Origin: an uncultured Opitutales bacterium
Lineage (GTDB): Bacteria; Verrucomicrobiota; Verrucomicrobiia; Opitutales; Intestinicryptomonadaceae
Direction: 5' to 3'
Length of the DNA: 64,000 nucleotides
Assembly: GCA_900545705.1 (NCBI GenBank)
Contig: URAK01000006.1
Coordinates: 80,299 to 144,298, forward strand
Part shown: in pieces, positions 26,914 through 36,891 of the stretch
How the letters are laid out: each line of letters opens with the position of its first letter
How positions within the stretch are numbered: position 1 is the stretch's first letter
Notes under the pieces: model-generated
The model's database searches: none
Told to the model about the DNA's origin: nothing
Seen by the model: only the letters and a program-made list of their open reading frames with translations
Program-made: the position numbers and the translations under genes

Positions 26914-28722
26914 ATGTATTTTTATTATCGGAAAAAAGCTTTCGCAAGTTTCCTCGCGGCGGCAGTGGTTGCAGTTTCGGCCGCCTTTGCGTCGGCGGCG
27001 GACGTGTCCATAAAAAGCGGGTCTTTGTCGGAGGGGAAAATTTTTAGCATAGATTTTAATTTCAAAATTCCGGCAAAGGAGCATATCTACTCAAACCGCC
27101 CCTCGGAAAACGGTAGCCCGACAACTATTTCCCTAAAACTTCCCGAAGGGTACAAGCTTGAATCGCTCGAATGGCCAAAGCCTTCCGAATTCGAGTTTTT
27201 TGGAATGAAATCCGAAGGGTACTCGGGGGACATTACAGTGCGCGCGCGCATTTCCCCTCCCGCAAAATTTCAGAGCGGCGCAACCGCAAAAGCGTCCGCG
27301 ACCGTCGATATGCTCGCATGCTCCGACATGTGTGTTCCGATAAAAAAAGAGCTTTCTTTCGAGCTTCCTGCGGCTCTTGTTTCAGGCCAGTCCGTTAAAG
27401 ATTCAGGCGAAGCCATAGGAAGCGCAAAATCTGGCGGCGAAGAGCCTGGGCCGGCCACAAACGGTAAAATTCAGAGCGCGCATGCTTCATCAATATCGTA
27501 TGCCGCTTTGTTTACAGCAATATTCGGAGCTTTCTTAGGAGGGATTATATTAAATTTGATGCCATGCGTGTTTCCTGTCATCGGTATAAAAATACTCTCG
27601 TTCGCCTCGGCGGACGACAGCCGCTCAAGGATAATGGGGGCGGCGGCGTATTCTTTGGGAATTGTGGCGTCGTTTATCGCCCTTGCAGCGGTGCTCGTCG
27701 GGCTGAGGGCTGCTGGAAGCGGGCTCGGCTGGGGCTTCCAACTTCAGAATCCGGCATTTTCGTCATCGATGGCGCTGCTATTCTTTGCTATGGGGCTTAG
27801 CTTTGCGGGAATGTTTGAAATAGGCGCGGGCTTTGCGGGCGGAAGGCTCGGTGGCACTGGCAAAAACAAATATATCGCCTCAGCGCTCTCCGGAGTGCTC
27901 GCGGTATTGGTCGCGAGCCCCTGCACTGCCCCTTTTATGGGAACTGCGATAGGAGCGGCACTCGCCGCCGACGCTGGTGCAGGTTTCACGTTTTCGGTAT
28001 TCGCAGCTCTTGGCGTCGGAATGGCGTTCCCGTACATATTGCTTTCGCTCATTCCATCGCTCTCAAAGAGAATGCCCCGCCCAGGCGCGTGGATGGAAAC
28101 GTTAAAGCAGATTCTATCGATACCAATGTTCGCGTCGGCAATATGGCTCGCATGGGTTTATTGCGAACAAACAGGCGCTGCAGCGCGCATAATGTCGGCG
28201 GCGCTTGTATTGGCTGTCGGGTTAAGAATTTTTGGGCTGTACTATATGCCGCACTTCGGGCGCGCGGCAAGGACATCCGCAGCGGTTGCGTGCTTGGCCT
28301 CCATCGCCGCGGCGGCATGGATAGCGTGGGACGCTCCGTCGGCGGCCGCATCGGATTCCGCCCAAAATTGGTCGGAACAAAAGCTCTCGGAATTGAGAAA
28401 GTCCGGGAAAATAGTGTATGTCGACTTCACCGCATCGTGGTGCTTAACTTGCCAATACAACAAAAAGATATTGGAATCAAGCGCCGTCCAGGAGGCATTT
28501 AAAAAACGCGGCGTAAAGTTTCTCATTGGCGATTGGACAAACAAAAATCCAGATATTTCAAAAAAGCTTTCTGAATTCGGGCGCGCCGGCGTTCCGCTAA
28601 ACCTCGTCTACCCCGCCGACGAAAATTTACCGCCGGAAGTTCTGCCTGCAATATTAACGCCAGATATAGTAATCGAAGCGGTTGACAAAGCGGCGTCGGG
28701 GTGTAATACTTCCGGACTTTAA
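26914..28722 (+). CDS. dsbD: DsbD-type thiol:disulfide interchange protein
   Basis: Moves reducing power across the inner membrane to periplasmic thiol proteins. 602 residues in three domains: an exported N-terminal domain with the Cys pair of CSDMC (136 and 140), a central eight-helix CcdA-like domain with MPCVFPVIG and SPCTAPFMG, and a C-terminal thioredoxin domain with WCLTC (510 and 513) and cis-proline GVPL. I chose ATG 26914, which gives a clean signal peptide; the frame is open upstream to 26851. The lysA start follows seven bases after the stop. It heads a compact run of eight rightward genes to 39408. Confidence 0.9.
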   Translation: MYFYYRKKAFASFLAAAVVAVSAAFASAADVSIKSGSLSEGKIFSIDFNFKIPAKEHIYSNRPSENGSPTTISLKLPEGYKLESLEWPKPSEFEFFGMKSEGYSGDITVRARISPPAKFQSGATAKASATVDMLACSDMCVPIKKELSFELPAALVSGQSVKDSGEAIGSAKSGGEEPGPATNGKIQSAHASSISYAALFTAIFGAFLGGIILNLMPCVFPVIGIKILSFASADDSRSRIMGAAAYSLGIVASFIALAAVLVGLRAAGSGLGWGFQLQNPAFSSSMALLFFAMGLSFAGMFEIGAGFAGGRLGGTGKNKYIASALSGVLAVLVASPCTAPFMGTAIGAALAADAGAGFTFSVFAALGVGMAFPYILLSLIPSLSKRMPRPGAWMETLKQILSIPMFASAIWLAWVYCEQTGAAARIMSAALVLAVGLRIFGLYYMPHFGRAARTSAAVACLASIAAAAWIAWDAPSAAASDSAQNWSEQKLSELRKSGKIVYVDFTASWCLTCQYNKKILESSAVQEAFKKRGVKFLIGDWTNKNPDISKKLSEFGRAGVPLNLVYPADENLPPEVLPAILTPDIVIEAVDKAASGCNTSGL

Positions 28723-28729
28723 AATACAT

Positions 28730-29983
28730 ATGCCAAAATCTTTCATAACACTCCAAACGGCTCGAAAAATCGCCGAACAATTTTCAACGCCCTGCTACGT
28801 CTACGACGAGGCATCTCTCGTGGCGCAGGCTAAAAAAGCGCTCGGATTCCCCAACGCCTTCGGGTTGACGGTAAGGTTCGCTATGAAAGCGGCTTCAAAC
28901 CGCGCAATACTTAGGCTTTTCAATTCGCTCGGGCTGCATATTGACGCCTCGAGCGCATACGAAGTGGAGCGCGCTATGCTCGCCGGAATTCCAGCCGACC
29001 ATATATCGCTTTCGTCGCAACAGCTGCCCGACAATCTCGTGGAACTAATAAAAGCCGGCATAAAGTACAATGCGTGCTCCCTGCGGCAGCTTGACGAATT
29101 CGGGAAAATTAACCCGGGAGCGGAAGTCGGGGTGCGCATAAACCCCGGATTGGGCTCGGGCGGCACAAACCGCACAAACGTTGGTGGGCCTGCGTCGAGC
29201 TTCGGAGTCTGGCACGAATACATACCGCAGATAAAACAGATCGCGCACGATAGAAATCTTAAAATTGTAAGAATCCACACACATATCGGCTCGGGCTCCG
29301 ATCCGCTCGTGTGGAAAAAAGTTGCCGAGATGAGCATAGGTACCGTTGCCCTATTCCCGGATGTTAGAATCCTGAATATGGGCGGCGGATATAAAGTGGC
29401 GCGTATGGACTACGAAAAATCCACCGACCTCATGGAGATAGGGGAGCCGGTGGCAGCGCGCGTCGCCGAATTTGCCGATAAAACTGGCAGAAAGCTGCAC
29501 TTTGAAATAGAGCCCGGAACTTTTCTCATGGCAAATTGCGCTGCAGTGCTTTCGAGGGTTCAAGATTTATGCGACACAGGGGAAGGCGGATATAAATTCA
29601 TAAAGCTCGACACCGGCATGACCGACATTCTCCGCCCGTCGATATACGGAGCCCAACACCCGATATCAATCTTGCAAGAAACTCCGGACCCCGCCGAGGA
29701 GGAGTATATCGTTTCGGGGCATTGTTGCGAAAGCGGGGATATACTGACGCCCGCTCCGGGAGATCCTGAAGGTCTGCTGCCAAGAAAAATGGCAAAGGCA
29801 AAAATAGGCGACTTTTGCGTTATAGGCGGCGCCGGCGCATACTGTGCCTCAATGTGCACTCAAAATTACAATTCATATCCTGCGGCTGCGGAAGTGATGC
29901 TGATGTCCGACGGTTCAATAAAGCTGATAAGGCGCCGCCAGACGCTCGCCCAGATTCTGGAAAACGAGGTTAGAGATGATTAA
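28730..29983 (+). CDS. lysA: Diaminopimelate decarboxylase-family PLP enzyme
   Basis: Fold III PLP decarboxylase, 417 residues, predicted to make lysine from meso-diaminopimelate. PLP lysine is Lys53 in FAMKAASN; HIGSGSDP, NMGGGYKV, EIEPGTFL and CCESGDIL give the rest of the cofactor and substrate pocket. Pattern and length fit the LysA variant of the PVC group. The start at 28730 is seven bases after dsbD and the stop overlaps the thioesterase start by eight bases. A related carboxynorspermidine or arginine-type decarboxylase cannot be fully excluded but the motifs fit LysA best. Confidence 0.82.
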   Translation: MPKSFITLQTARKIAEQFSTPCYVYDEASLVAQAKKALGFPNAFGLTVRFAMKAASNRAILRLFNSLGLHIDASSAYEVERAMLAGIPADHISLSSQQLPDNLVELIKAGIKYNACSLRQLDEFGKINPGAEVGVRINPGLGSGGTNRTNVGGPASSFGVWHEYIPQIKQIAHDRNLKIVRIHTHIGSGSDPLVWKKVAEMSIGTVALFPDVRILNMGGGYKVARMDYEKSTDLMEIGEPVAARVAEFADKTGRKLHFEIEPGTFLMANCAAVLSRVQDLCDTGEGGYKFIKLDTGMTDILRPSIYGAQHPISILQETPDPAEEEYIVSGHCCESGDILTPAPGDPEGLLPRKMAKAKIGDFCVIGGAGAYCASMCTQNYNSYPAAAEVMLMSDGSIKLIRRRQTLAQILENEVRDD

Positions 29984-30392
29984 GGCCAAAACGTCGCTAA
30001 AAGTGCGCTTCGCCGAGACCGACGCGATGGGAGTCGTCTACCACGCCAATTACCTGCCGTGGTGCGAGTGCGCGAGACTTGCGCTAATAGAGAGCATTGG
30101 GTTAAACTACGCCGAAATGACAAAAAAGGGCTTTCACCTTCCAGTGGTGGAAGTCCGCGTAAAATACCGCCGTCCCGCAAGATTTGGCGACACGGTCGAA
30201 ATAGAAAGCACTATAATTGAACGCCCAAGCGTAAAAATTAAAATCGAATACAAAATAAGCGCGGGCGGTGTTCTGCTCGCCGAAGCGCAAACTGTGCATG
30301 TATTTGTAAATTCGGAAGGCGCGCCCATAAAGCCTCCGCGCGAATACGCGCAAACGCTTCTAAAAGCTTTTGACGAAAATCCGGGAGAATAA
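29976..30392 (+). CDS. ybgC: YbgC-type acyl-CoA thioesterase (hotdog fold)
   Basis: Small cytoplasmic 4-hydroxybenzoyl-CoA-type thioesterase, 138 residues. The active-site aspartate lies in ETDAMGVVYHANYLPW, the family signature, and VKYRRPARFGDTVEIES forms the long hotdog helix and strands. It overlaps the end of lysA by eight bases and its stop shares a base with the next start. There is no tol-pal cluster here, so the substrate is unknown. Confidence 0.85.
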   Translation: MIKAKTSLKVRFAETDAMGVVYHANYLPWCECARLALIESIGLNYAEMTKKGFHLPVVEVRVKYRRPARFGDTVEIESTIIERPSVKIKIEYKISAGGVLLAEAQTVHVFVNSEGAPIKPPREYAQTLLKAFDENPGE

Positions 30393-31996
30393 TGAAAAAG
30401 GCTCTGTGCATAATAATGCTGACTGCCGCATTTGCGGCGTCATTCTTCATGCGCGACTACAATATCGAAAACAGGATATGGCATGCCGATGAATCAGAAC
30501 AGGCATCGACATTCGCCGACCTGCTTTTAAACGGAGACTACGAATACAATCCCAACGGCCCCCACGGTCCCACCCTATATTATTACGCCTTTGCCTGCCA
30601 CCAGCTGCCAAACATAAAATACTTCGATATGGCCCAGGAGGCAAACGTGTCTGCCGACACGCCCGTGCAGTCTAAAAACGACGGGCTATCAATTATTCTG
30701 TTAAGGAAATTGCTCGCGCCCTGGCTTCTGATTATATTTATATGCTATTTGATAGGCTCGATTTATTCCGGAGCCGCGGCAGCATGGGCGGCGTGCGCGT
30801 GCTTTGCGCTGTCTGGGCTATCCTGCATTTACGCCGGATATTTTGTCCACGAAATAATTTTTGCCGCATCCGCCCTAATATTTGCGCAATGCCTATGGGC
30901 GCTGCTAAAAAATCCGTCTTTCAAGTGGGCAGTAGCTGTCGGTCTATCCGCAGGGTTCATGCAATCCACGAAAGAAACCTCCATAATAGTATTCTTTTCC
31001 GCAGCCATAGCCGCATGCGCAGTATTGCTAATCAATCGGGAAATCAGAAAAAAATTATTTGAAAAGGGTTTTTCAAAAGCACTGTATCTTGGAACGGCGG
31101 TTGTTGGCGGATTCGCCGCGATGGTTTGCATTTTCTATTCATCGTTTGGAACGAACCCGGGGGGGATTTTAGACGCGTTTTTATCCTACTCGCATTTTTT
31201 TGGGAAATCCGCATCGGAGAGTTTCGCAGAGCCGGCGTGGTATTACGCAGGGCTGCTTGCGATTTTAAAGTCTGAAGGAGTGTGGTTCGGCGAGCTTCCG
31301 ATAACAATTCTATTTTTTGCCGGCCTCTCGCGCGCTGTTGTCGCAATCCGCGGAGGGGAAAGGCAATACGCGCAAAAGGCGGAGTATATTTTATATTGCG
31401 CAATTTGCGCCGCCGTCCAAATTGCCGTGCTGAGCTTTATCACATACAAGACTCCGTGGCTTTTATTGGCGCCGATTGCGCTAATGTGCGTTGTATCGGG
31501 ATACGGCGCGACAGGCCTGCTACGAAGCAAAAAATTCCTCCCGCTTGTTTTTGGATTTGCGATACTCGCAACACTTGGATACTGGCAATTCCGTCTGTCT
31601 GGAAACGCCGCCGTAAAATATCCGCAAGACCCGCGCAACCCCTTGATTTTCTCCCACACTGTAAGCGACTACAAAAACCTTCTGTCGAGAATATCCGACG
31701 CCGAGAGAGTATCGGAATACGGCGGCGACATTCCAATCGCATTTGTTATGGGGAGCGAGTCTCCATGGCCCGCCCCGTGGGACCTGCGCAACTACGCGAA
31801 CGTCGGTTTTTGGAAAAACGACATTCCAAAAAACATTTCAGAATTTGAGGTAATCGTATGCTCGCCGTCAACAGCGGAAGCCGTTGGGAAAGCCATCGGA
31901 GATGAAAATTACGTCCCGGAATTTTTCGGGATAAGAAAGAATGTTGTGCTCACGCTTTATATAAAGAAAGAACTATTTGAGAAGTTAATCCGATGA
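30392..31996 (+). CDS. Agl23/GT39-like polytopic membrane glycosyltransferase-type protein
   Basis: 534-residue protein with a short N-terminal loop RIWHADESEQA, where the acidic residues match the catalytic Asp-Glu loop of GT-C enzymes, followed by about ten membrane helices. KTPWLLLAPIALMCVVSGYGA recalls the Agl23-like (TIGR03663) flippase-associated family. Such proteins transfer sugars from lipid carriers at the outer face of the membrane; the real substrate is unknown. It overlaps the next gene (AsmA-like) as ATGA and the previous one as TAATG, so the three are coupled. Family naming is by memory of the motif. Confidence 0.6.
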   Translation: MKKALCIIMLTAAFAASFFMRDYNIENRIWHADESEQASTFADLLLNGDYEYNPNGPHGPTLYYYAFACHQLPNIKYFDMAQEANVSADTPVQSKNDGLSIILLRKLLAPWLLIIFICYLIGSIYSGAAAAWAACACFALSGLSCIYAGYFVHEIIFAASALIFAQCLWALLKNPSFKWAVAVGLSAGFMQSTKETSIIVFFSAAIAACAVLLINREIRKKLFEKGFSKALYLGTAVVGGFAAMVCIFYSSFGTNPGGILDAFLSYSHFFGKSASESFAEPAWYYAGLLAILKSEGVWFGELPITILFFAGLSRAVVAIRGGERQYAQKAEYILYCAICAAVQIAVLSFITYKTPWLLLAPIALMCVVSGYGATGLLRSKKFLPLVFGFAILATLGYWQFRLSGNAAVKYPQDPRNPLIFSHTVSDYKNLLSRISDAERVSEYGGDIPIAFVMGSESPWPAPWDLRNYANVGFWKNDIPKNISEFEVIVCSPSTAEAVGKAIGDENYVPEFFGIRKNVVLTLYIKKELFEKLIR

Positions 31997-34900
31997 AAAT
32001 TAAAAAAATTGGTTGCGTTTGCGCGGCGGCAGTGTGCGTCGCGATAATCGGGATAATCGCGGCGGCGTTAAACCCGTCTTTGCAGACGAAAATTGCATCG
32101 TCTGTTTTAGAGGGAAAGTTCGCGGGGGCAAAGATTCAAAAACTTGACGCGGGAATCTCTTCTATATCCGTGGACGGCTTGGAGCTTCCACTTCCGGACG
32201 GCACAAAAATCGCGCTAAAATCCGCAAAAATAAAATATTCCCTTTCGGGCCTAATTTCAAAGAAGGTCGGCATTGATTCCGCCGCTTTTGCGGGCGTTGA
32301 AATAAAAATGCCCGCAAAGAGCGAAAAATCCGGCGGCGTTGCCGAATCCGCGAAGAAGATCACAGCAAGCTCTAGCGACGAAAAATCTCAGACAAAAGCG
32401 GCGGTGGAAAGCCCGCAGGAAGAAAACGGCGGCGGGATTATGCAAACACTTTCGCAATGGGAATTTGAGCTCGGAAAATTGGAGGCTGATATAGCGGTTA
32501 TCGCCCCAGACAATTCGAAGGCGTCGGCAAAAATATTGGCCTCAGGCGTACTAATCGAGAACGGCTTAAAGCCGATGTCGGGCACATTGAATATTGAAAT
32601 AACCTCCGATTCGGCCGATTTTGGGAAAAATAAAATATCGGCGAAGGCCGCCGTAAAAGGTTTGGAAGAGGGCTCCAAAATAACGCTCGAAGTGCTCGGC
32701 GGCCGCGGAACGCGCGTTGTAGCATTCGAAGGAACGTTTTTTGACAATTTTGCAAGGGCCGAAACCACCGCAAGAATAGATTTATCCGACGCAGACATCG
32801 CTCCGCTTAAACCGGTGCTCGGCACAATACCGAGCTTTAAATCCTCCGTATTTGCAAAGACAAAATACTCCGATTTCGGCAAATCCGCGCAGACGGAAAT
32901 TGTGTTGAAAAACGAGCTGTCCTCCCCGTCGGAAATTAACGGCTCGCTAGCATTTCTCGGCCCGTGCGAATTTTCTGGAGAGCTGTCGGCCGCATTAAAA
33001 AACGGCGGCGTCGAGATACAGAAATTGAAAGCGTTCCTCTCGGAAAATTCAAAGACGCTGCTTTCTCTATCGCTCCCGGAGCCGGTTAAAATTTCTTTGT
33101 CCCCTAAAAACTCAAAAGAAATTCCGGGAGGGAAAATAGAGTGCGTCGCCGCATTCCCCAGCGCAACTGTGTCGCGCGCCGTGAAAAATTTTGCCGACTT
33201 TTCGTCGTCAGACATTTGCGGCAAGCTTTTGTTGGAAGTAGCGAACAACAAAATTTACCTGAAAACAGTTTCCCCGATTGCGGCGTCCGGCGTAAACCTT
33301 TCAAAAGACGGCGAGGTTTTCCTCAAAGACATAGGCGCAAAACTTTCGCTCTCCGCTGAAAGCGACTTCCTTGCAAATATTAAAGCCGCCGCGGAACTAA
33401 CTGCTGGCGACACTCTAAAAGAATCAGCCACGATTAAGGCAACTGTCGATATGAATGCCGGAAAAATCGCGGCAGGGTTATCGGCAAAAGGCTCCATTAC
33501 GCCTTTTGCAACGAGAATATACTCCGTGGCAAACCTCGCAGAATACGGCATTTCGATAGATTTAACCTCCTCGGCAACCATTGATGGAGAAACCGCAACT
33601 CTCGAAAAATTCTCATTCCTTGCATTCGATAAAAACGGTAAGCAAACCGCCAAAATTTTATCGGACAGCCCCATATCCATAAACCTCGCGACAAAAGAAA
33701 TATCCCCAAAATCAAAAAATCTTTTGAGCTTCGAGGTTGCCGAATTCCCGTTCTCGCCGATAAAGCCCTTTGCCGCCGGTGCGGACGCGAAGTGGATTTC
33801 AATAAAAGGGACTGTGTCGGAACCGAAAAAATCGCAATTTAGCGTAAATGCCGAAGCCGCGCTGGAGTCCCTATATTTAAATTTGGGAAGCGAAAAATTT
33901 TTGGCTGACGTTTCGGTGAAAGCGGGCATTGCAGCCGATATTCCATCCGACTTTACAAAAGTTGAAGCAAAAATTAAGAACTGCACCATATCTTCAGGCG
34001 GAATTGAATGCGCAACGGCCGACGCATTTTTTAAAGCAGCGCTTGCGCCACAGTTTGCATTGGGCGGCGCCGAAGCGAATTTTATGGTTTCCCTGCCTGC
34101 TCTGCTCTCACAGCCGGGGCTTCTGAAATTCGCAAATGTATCCGCCGGTAATTTGACGCTCAGCGCCGGAGCCGACTCATCGAAAATATCCGCAAAACTG
34201 CGCATAGATAATCTAAAAACCCGCTCCGCAGACGGCGTCTTGGACAATGTCCAAGCGGAAATCTCCGCCCCCATTGGCGAAAACTTTAAAATAACAGAAG
34301 CCGCCGCCGAATACACGTCAAACAGTGTGCGAGGAAAAACGAGCGCAACCCTTAAAGTCTCCGACTCGGATTTTCTCGACATAAACCTAGACGCAAAAAC
34401 TTTCGTTGTGGAAGACGCAATGATTCTAGCAAAAGCATTCTCCAATCCGAATGCGGAAGCCTCGCAAATCGCGGCTTCCGGGAGCAACGGGAAGAAAAAA
34501 ATTGTCCGCCCCCGGGAAGCAAAGGAAATTGGCAGTCAGTCCACAAGAGGAAAGTCCGATATTTTTGCGCCTAAAGACTCAAAGGCTTTTTGGAATGTCG
34601 GCAGGAAAATCCGCGCAAACGCAAAAATCGGCGAAGTGCTAATGGACGCGCGAATTTTATTGTCAAACGCCGATATTTCCCTTTCGGCGGACGAATCCTT
34701 GCTCTGCTTAAAAATATCGAAAGCCGCCCTATTGGACGCCTCGCTATCTGGCGACGCCGAAATATTTTTTGACGCCTCCGCCGCTGCTCCGTACACGGCG
34801 CGCAAAATATCGGCAAAGCTCGAAAACTTCGAGTCGTCAAAAATTTTCGCCGACGAAAAATACCCCTTGCTCAGCGGGCTATTCAATGCTTCAATATCGG

Positions 34901-35544
34901 CGAGCGGCTCCGGCAACAATGCCTCCCACCTATTCCAGTATCTCACGGGCAGCGCAGAGATAAAAGGTTCAGGCGGGCGGCTTCTGCTCTTGAAGCCAGA
35001 TACTGTCGCGGGCGCAACCGCCGGTCTCGCCGGAACCGCGCTAAAAATAACGGGCGCGGTACTCGACAAGAAAGAGGGAATTGTTTCGGGCATTGGCGAC
35101 ATCGCGTCGCTATTGTCGAAAATCGAGTATGAATCAGTCGATTTAAAACTCTCGCGCAACTCTCAAACCTACGATTTCAATATCGTTTCTGCCCAAATAA
35201 AAACTCCCGACATGCTATTTGACGCATCAAACGGCAAAATCGTCTATAATCCCGACAAGCCTTTTGGAGAATCCGATATCGACATTCCCGTAAACATATT
35301 AGTCTTTGACACTCCCACCCAAAAGGTGTTTGCCTCGGCCGGTTTTGCAAAAAATAAGTCCGACAAGGTAAAAGACGCTTATGAAGCGCTATCATTCAAA
35401 ATATTCGGGACAGTGTCAAAGCCTGAAAACGACTTGATGCAGGCGCTTTTGGGCAAACGCGAAAACAAGTCCGACGATTCCACGCAAGCTATAAAAAACC
35501 TCGGCAACTCAATTTTCAATTCCCTATTCAAAAGGGATAAATAA
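31993..35544 (+). CDS. AsmA-like giant periplasmic protein
   Basis: 1183-residue protein with one N-terminal membrane anchor (about 7-27) and a long beta-rich periplasmic body. N-terminal SSISVDGLELPLPDGTKIALKSAKIKYSLSG and the C-terminal block (about 970-1150, with QYLTGSAEIKGSGGRLLLLKPDT and SIDIPVNI-type strands) match the AsmA/TamB-like family. These proteins are thought to bridge the envelope and move phospholipids to the outer membrane. A lysine-, serine- and glutamate-rich insert lies near residues 108-150. It starts inside the stop of the Agl23-like gene and panB follows after seven bases. Confidence 0.8.
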   Translation: MKIKKIGCVCAAAVCVAIIGIIAAALNPSLQTKIASSVLEGKFAGAKIQKLDAGISSISVDGLELPLPDGTKIALKSAKIKYSLSGLISKKVGIDSAAFAGVEIKMPAKSEKSGGVAESAKKITASSSDEKSQTKAAVESPQEENGGGIMQTLSQWEFELGKLEADIAVIAPDNSKASAKILASGVLIENGLKPMSGTLNIEITSDSADFGKNKISAKAAVKGLEEGSKITLEVLGGRGTRVVAFEGTFFDNFARAETTARIDLSDADIAPLKPVLGTIPSFKSSVFAKTKYSDFGKSAQTEIVLKNELSSPSEINGSLAFLGPCEFSGELSAALKNGGVEIQKLKAFLSENSKTLLSLSLPEPVKISLSPKNSKEIPGGKIECVAAFPSATVSRAVKNFADFSSSDICGKLLLEVANNKIYLKTVSPIAASGVNLSKDGEVFLKDIGAKLSLSAESDFLANIKAAAELTAGDTLKESATIKATVDMNAGKIAAGLSAKGSITPFATRIYSVANLAEYGISIDLTSSATIDGETATLEKFSFLAFDKNGKQTAKILSDSPISINLATKEISPKSKNLLSFEVAEFPFSPIKPFAAGADAKWISIKGTVSEPKKSQFSVNAEAALESLYLNLGSEKFLADVSVKAGIAADIPSDFTKVEAKIKNCTISSGGIECATADAFFKAALAPQFALGGAEANFMVSLPALLSQPGLLKFANVSAGNLTLSAGADSSKISAKLRIDNLKTRSADGVLDNVQAEISAPIGENFKITEAAAEYTSNSVRGKTSATLKVSDSDFLDINLDAKTFVVEDAMILAKAFSNPNAEASQIAASGSNGKKKIVRPREAKEIGSQSTRGKSDIFAPKDSKAFWNVGRKIRANAKIGEVLMDARILLSNADISLSADESLLCLKISKAALLDASLSGDAEIFFDASAAAPYTARKISAKLENFESSKIFADEKYPLLSGLFNASISASGSGNNASHLFQYLTGSAEIKGSGGRLLLLKPDTVAGATAGLAGTALKITGAVLDKKEGIVSGIGDIASLLSKIEYESVDLKLSRNSQTYDFNIVSAQIKTPDMLFDASNGKIVYNPDKPFGESDIDIPVNILVFDTPTQKVFASAGFAKNKSDKVKDAYEALSFKIFGTVSKPENDLMQALLGKRENKSDDSTQAIKNLGNSIFNSLFKRDK

Positions 35545-35551
35545 TCTCAAA

Positions 35552-36340
35552 ATGAAAAAGACAGTAAGAAGCATATCAAAAATGAAAGGCGGGGAGAAAA
35601 TTGCCATGATAACCGCCTACGACGCAATATTTGCAAGGCTCGCTGACGAAGCGGGAGCCGATATGATACTCGTCGGAGACTCTCTGGGCAACACCTTCCT
35701 CGGATTCGACTCAACCGTTCCGGTTTCCCTTGAGATGATGCTGCACCACACATCGGCGGTCGCGCGCGCAAAAACCGACGCTCTCGTGATTGCCGACATT
35801 CCGTTTGGCTGCGCGCATTTTGAATTCGACAGGCTTCTCGAAGACTGCCGCGCGCTGTGCCAAAAGGCGGGCGCCGAGGCGGTAAAAATAGAAGGCGGCG
35901 CAAAAATGGCGGACAAAATCGGGCGGCTTTGCGACGCGGGAATTGCTGTCATGGGGCATATAGGCCTCCAACCTCAACAGGTTTTAAAGCTTGGAGGATA
36001 TAGAAAATTCGGCAAGACGCGCGAGGAGATAGACGAGCTTGTCGCCGACGCAAAAGCACTCGAAAACGCGGGAGTTTTTTCGATAGTCCTCGAAATGTGC
36101 GACGAGGCTGCAACGGAAGCCGTCACCGATGCTGTGGGAGTCCCGACAATCGGCATTGGCTCTGGGCCGAAAAGCGACGGACAGGTTCTTGTCTGCACCG
36201 ATATTTTGGGGCTTTCAAAATACACTCCGCCGTTTGTAAAAAAATACGCCGATATTTCAGGCGATATTTTGAAGGCCTACTCACAGTATGTAGACGAAGT
36301 CCGCGGCGGCGAATTTCCAGTTTCGTCGCAGAAAAAATGA
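35552..36340 (+). CDS. panB: 3-methyl-2-oxobutanoate hydroxymethyltransferase
   Basis: First committed enzyme of pantothenate synthesis: adds a hydroxymethyl group to ketoisovalerate. 262 residues, standard length, with MITAYDAIFARLADEAGADMILVGDSLG, KIEGGAKM, MGHIGLQPQ and IGIGSGPKSDGQVLV, all PanB motifs. No panC or panD is adjacent. The stop overlaps the SET-domain gene start as ATGA. Confidence 0.96.
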   Translation: MKKTVRSISKMKGGEKIAMITAYDAIFARLADEAGADMILVGDSLGNTFLGFDSTVPVSLEMMLHHTSAVARAKTDALVIADIPFGCAHFEFDRLLEDCRALCQKAGAEAVKIEGGAKMADKIGRLCDAGIAVMGHIGLQPQQVLKLGGYRKFGKTREEIDELVADAKALENAGVFSIVLEMCDEAATEAVTDAVGVPTIGIGSGPKSDGQVLVCTDILGLSKYTPPFVKKYADISGDILKAYSQYVDEVRGGEFPVSSQKK

Positions 36341-36888
36341 GAAACGGCGACAAAATCTACGAAGTCCGCAATTCGCCCATTCACGGAAAGGGCGTGTTCG
36401 CCGCGCGCGACATAAAAAAAGGCGAGCGAATAATAGAATACCTTGGAGAGAAAATCTCGAAGGAAGAGTCAAACCGCAGGGGTGTCGAGAGGGAGGAGCT
36501 CGCGAAAAAGACTGGCGAAGGCGCCGTGTACATTTTCGAGCTCGACGACCAATGGGACATTGACGGAAACTTTGACTACAACGACGCCCGCTATATAAAC
36601 CACGCCTGCCGCACAAACAGCGAATCCGTCTGCGAAAACGGCCGCATATTCATCTATGCGACGCGCGATATAAAAAAGGGCGAAGAAATTTTATACAACT
36701 ACGGCTACGCGTTTGAAAATTTCATAGACCACCCGTGCAAATGCGGATTTCCCGAATGTGTAGGCTATATAGTTGCCGTCGAGGACAGGCTAAAATTAAA
36801 AAAGAGACTGCGCGGTAAAAAACCGAAAAATCGAGACTCGACACCTCCCATAAAAACGCGCATATTTAATAATACAAAACTACAATAA
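36337..36888 (+). CDS. SET-domain protein lysine methyltransferase with post-SET cysteines
   Basis: 183-residue protein. The SET core has GKGVFAARDIKKGERIIEYLG, RYINHACRTN (the usual NHxCxPN cofactor loop) and YATRDIKKGEEILYNYG; it ends with a post-SET-like zinc motif PCKCGFPEC and a basic tail rich in Lys and Arg. The start at 36337 overlaps the panB stop; the longer frame is inside panB. Bacterial SET proteins occur in Chlamydiota and Verrucomicrobiota and can modify histone-like or other basic proteins; the target here is unknown. It lies in a metabolic operon with no histone-like gene beside it. Confidence 0.88.
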   Translation: MRNGDKIYEVRNSPIHGKGVFAARDIKKGERIIEYLGEKISKEESNRRGVEREELAKKTGEGAVYIFELDDQWDIDGNFDYNDARYINHACRTNSESVCENGRIFIYATRDIKKGEEILYNYGYAFENFIDHPCKCGFPECVGYIVAVEDRLKLKKRLRGKKPKNRDSTPPIKTRIFNNTKLQ

Positions 36889-36891
36889 ACT

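Noticed and set aside
33255..34487. 410-codon frame antisense to the AsmA-like gene
   Set aside because: The plus strand has a coherent 1183-residue AsmA-like protein; the antisense frame is a codon-bias shadow.
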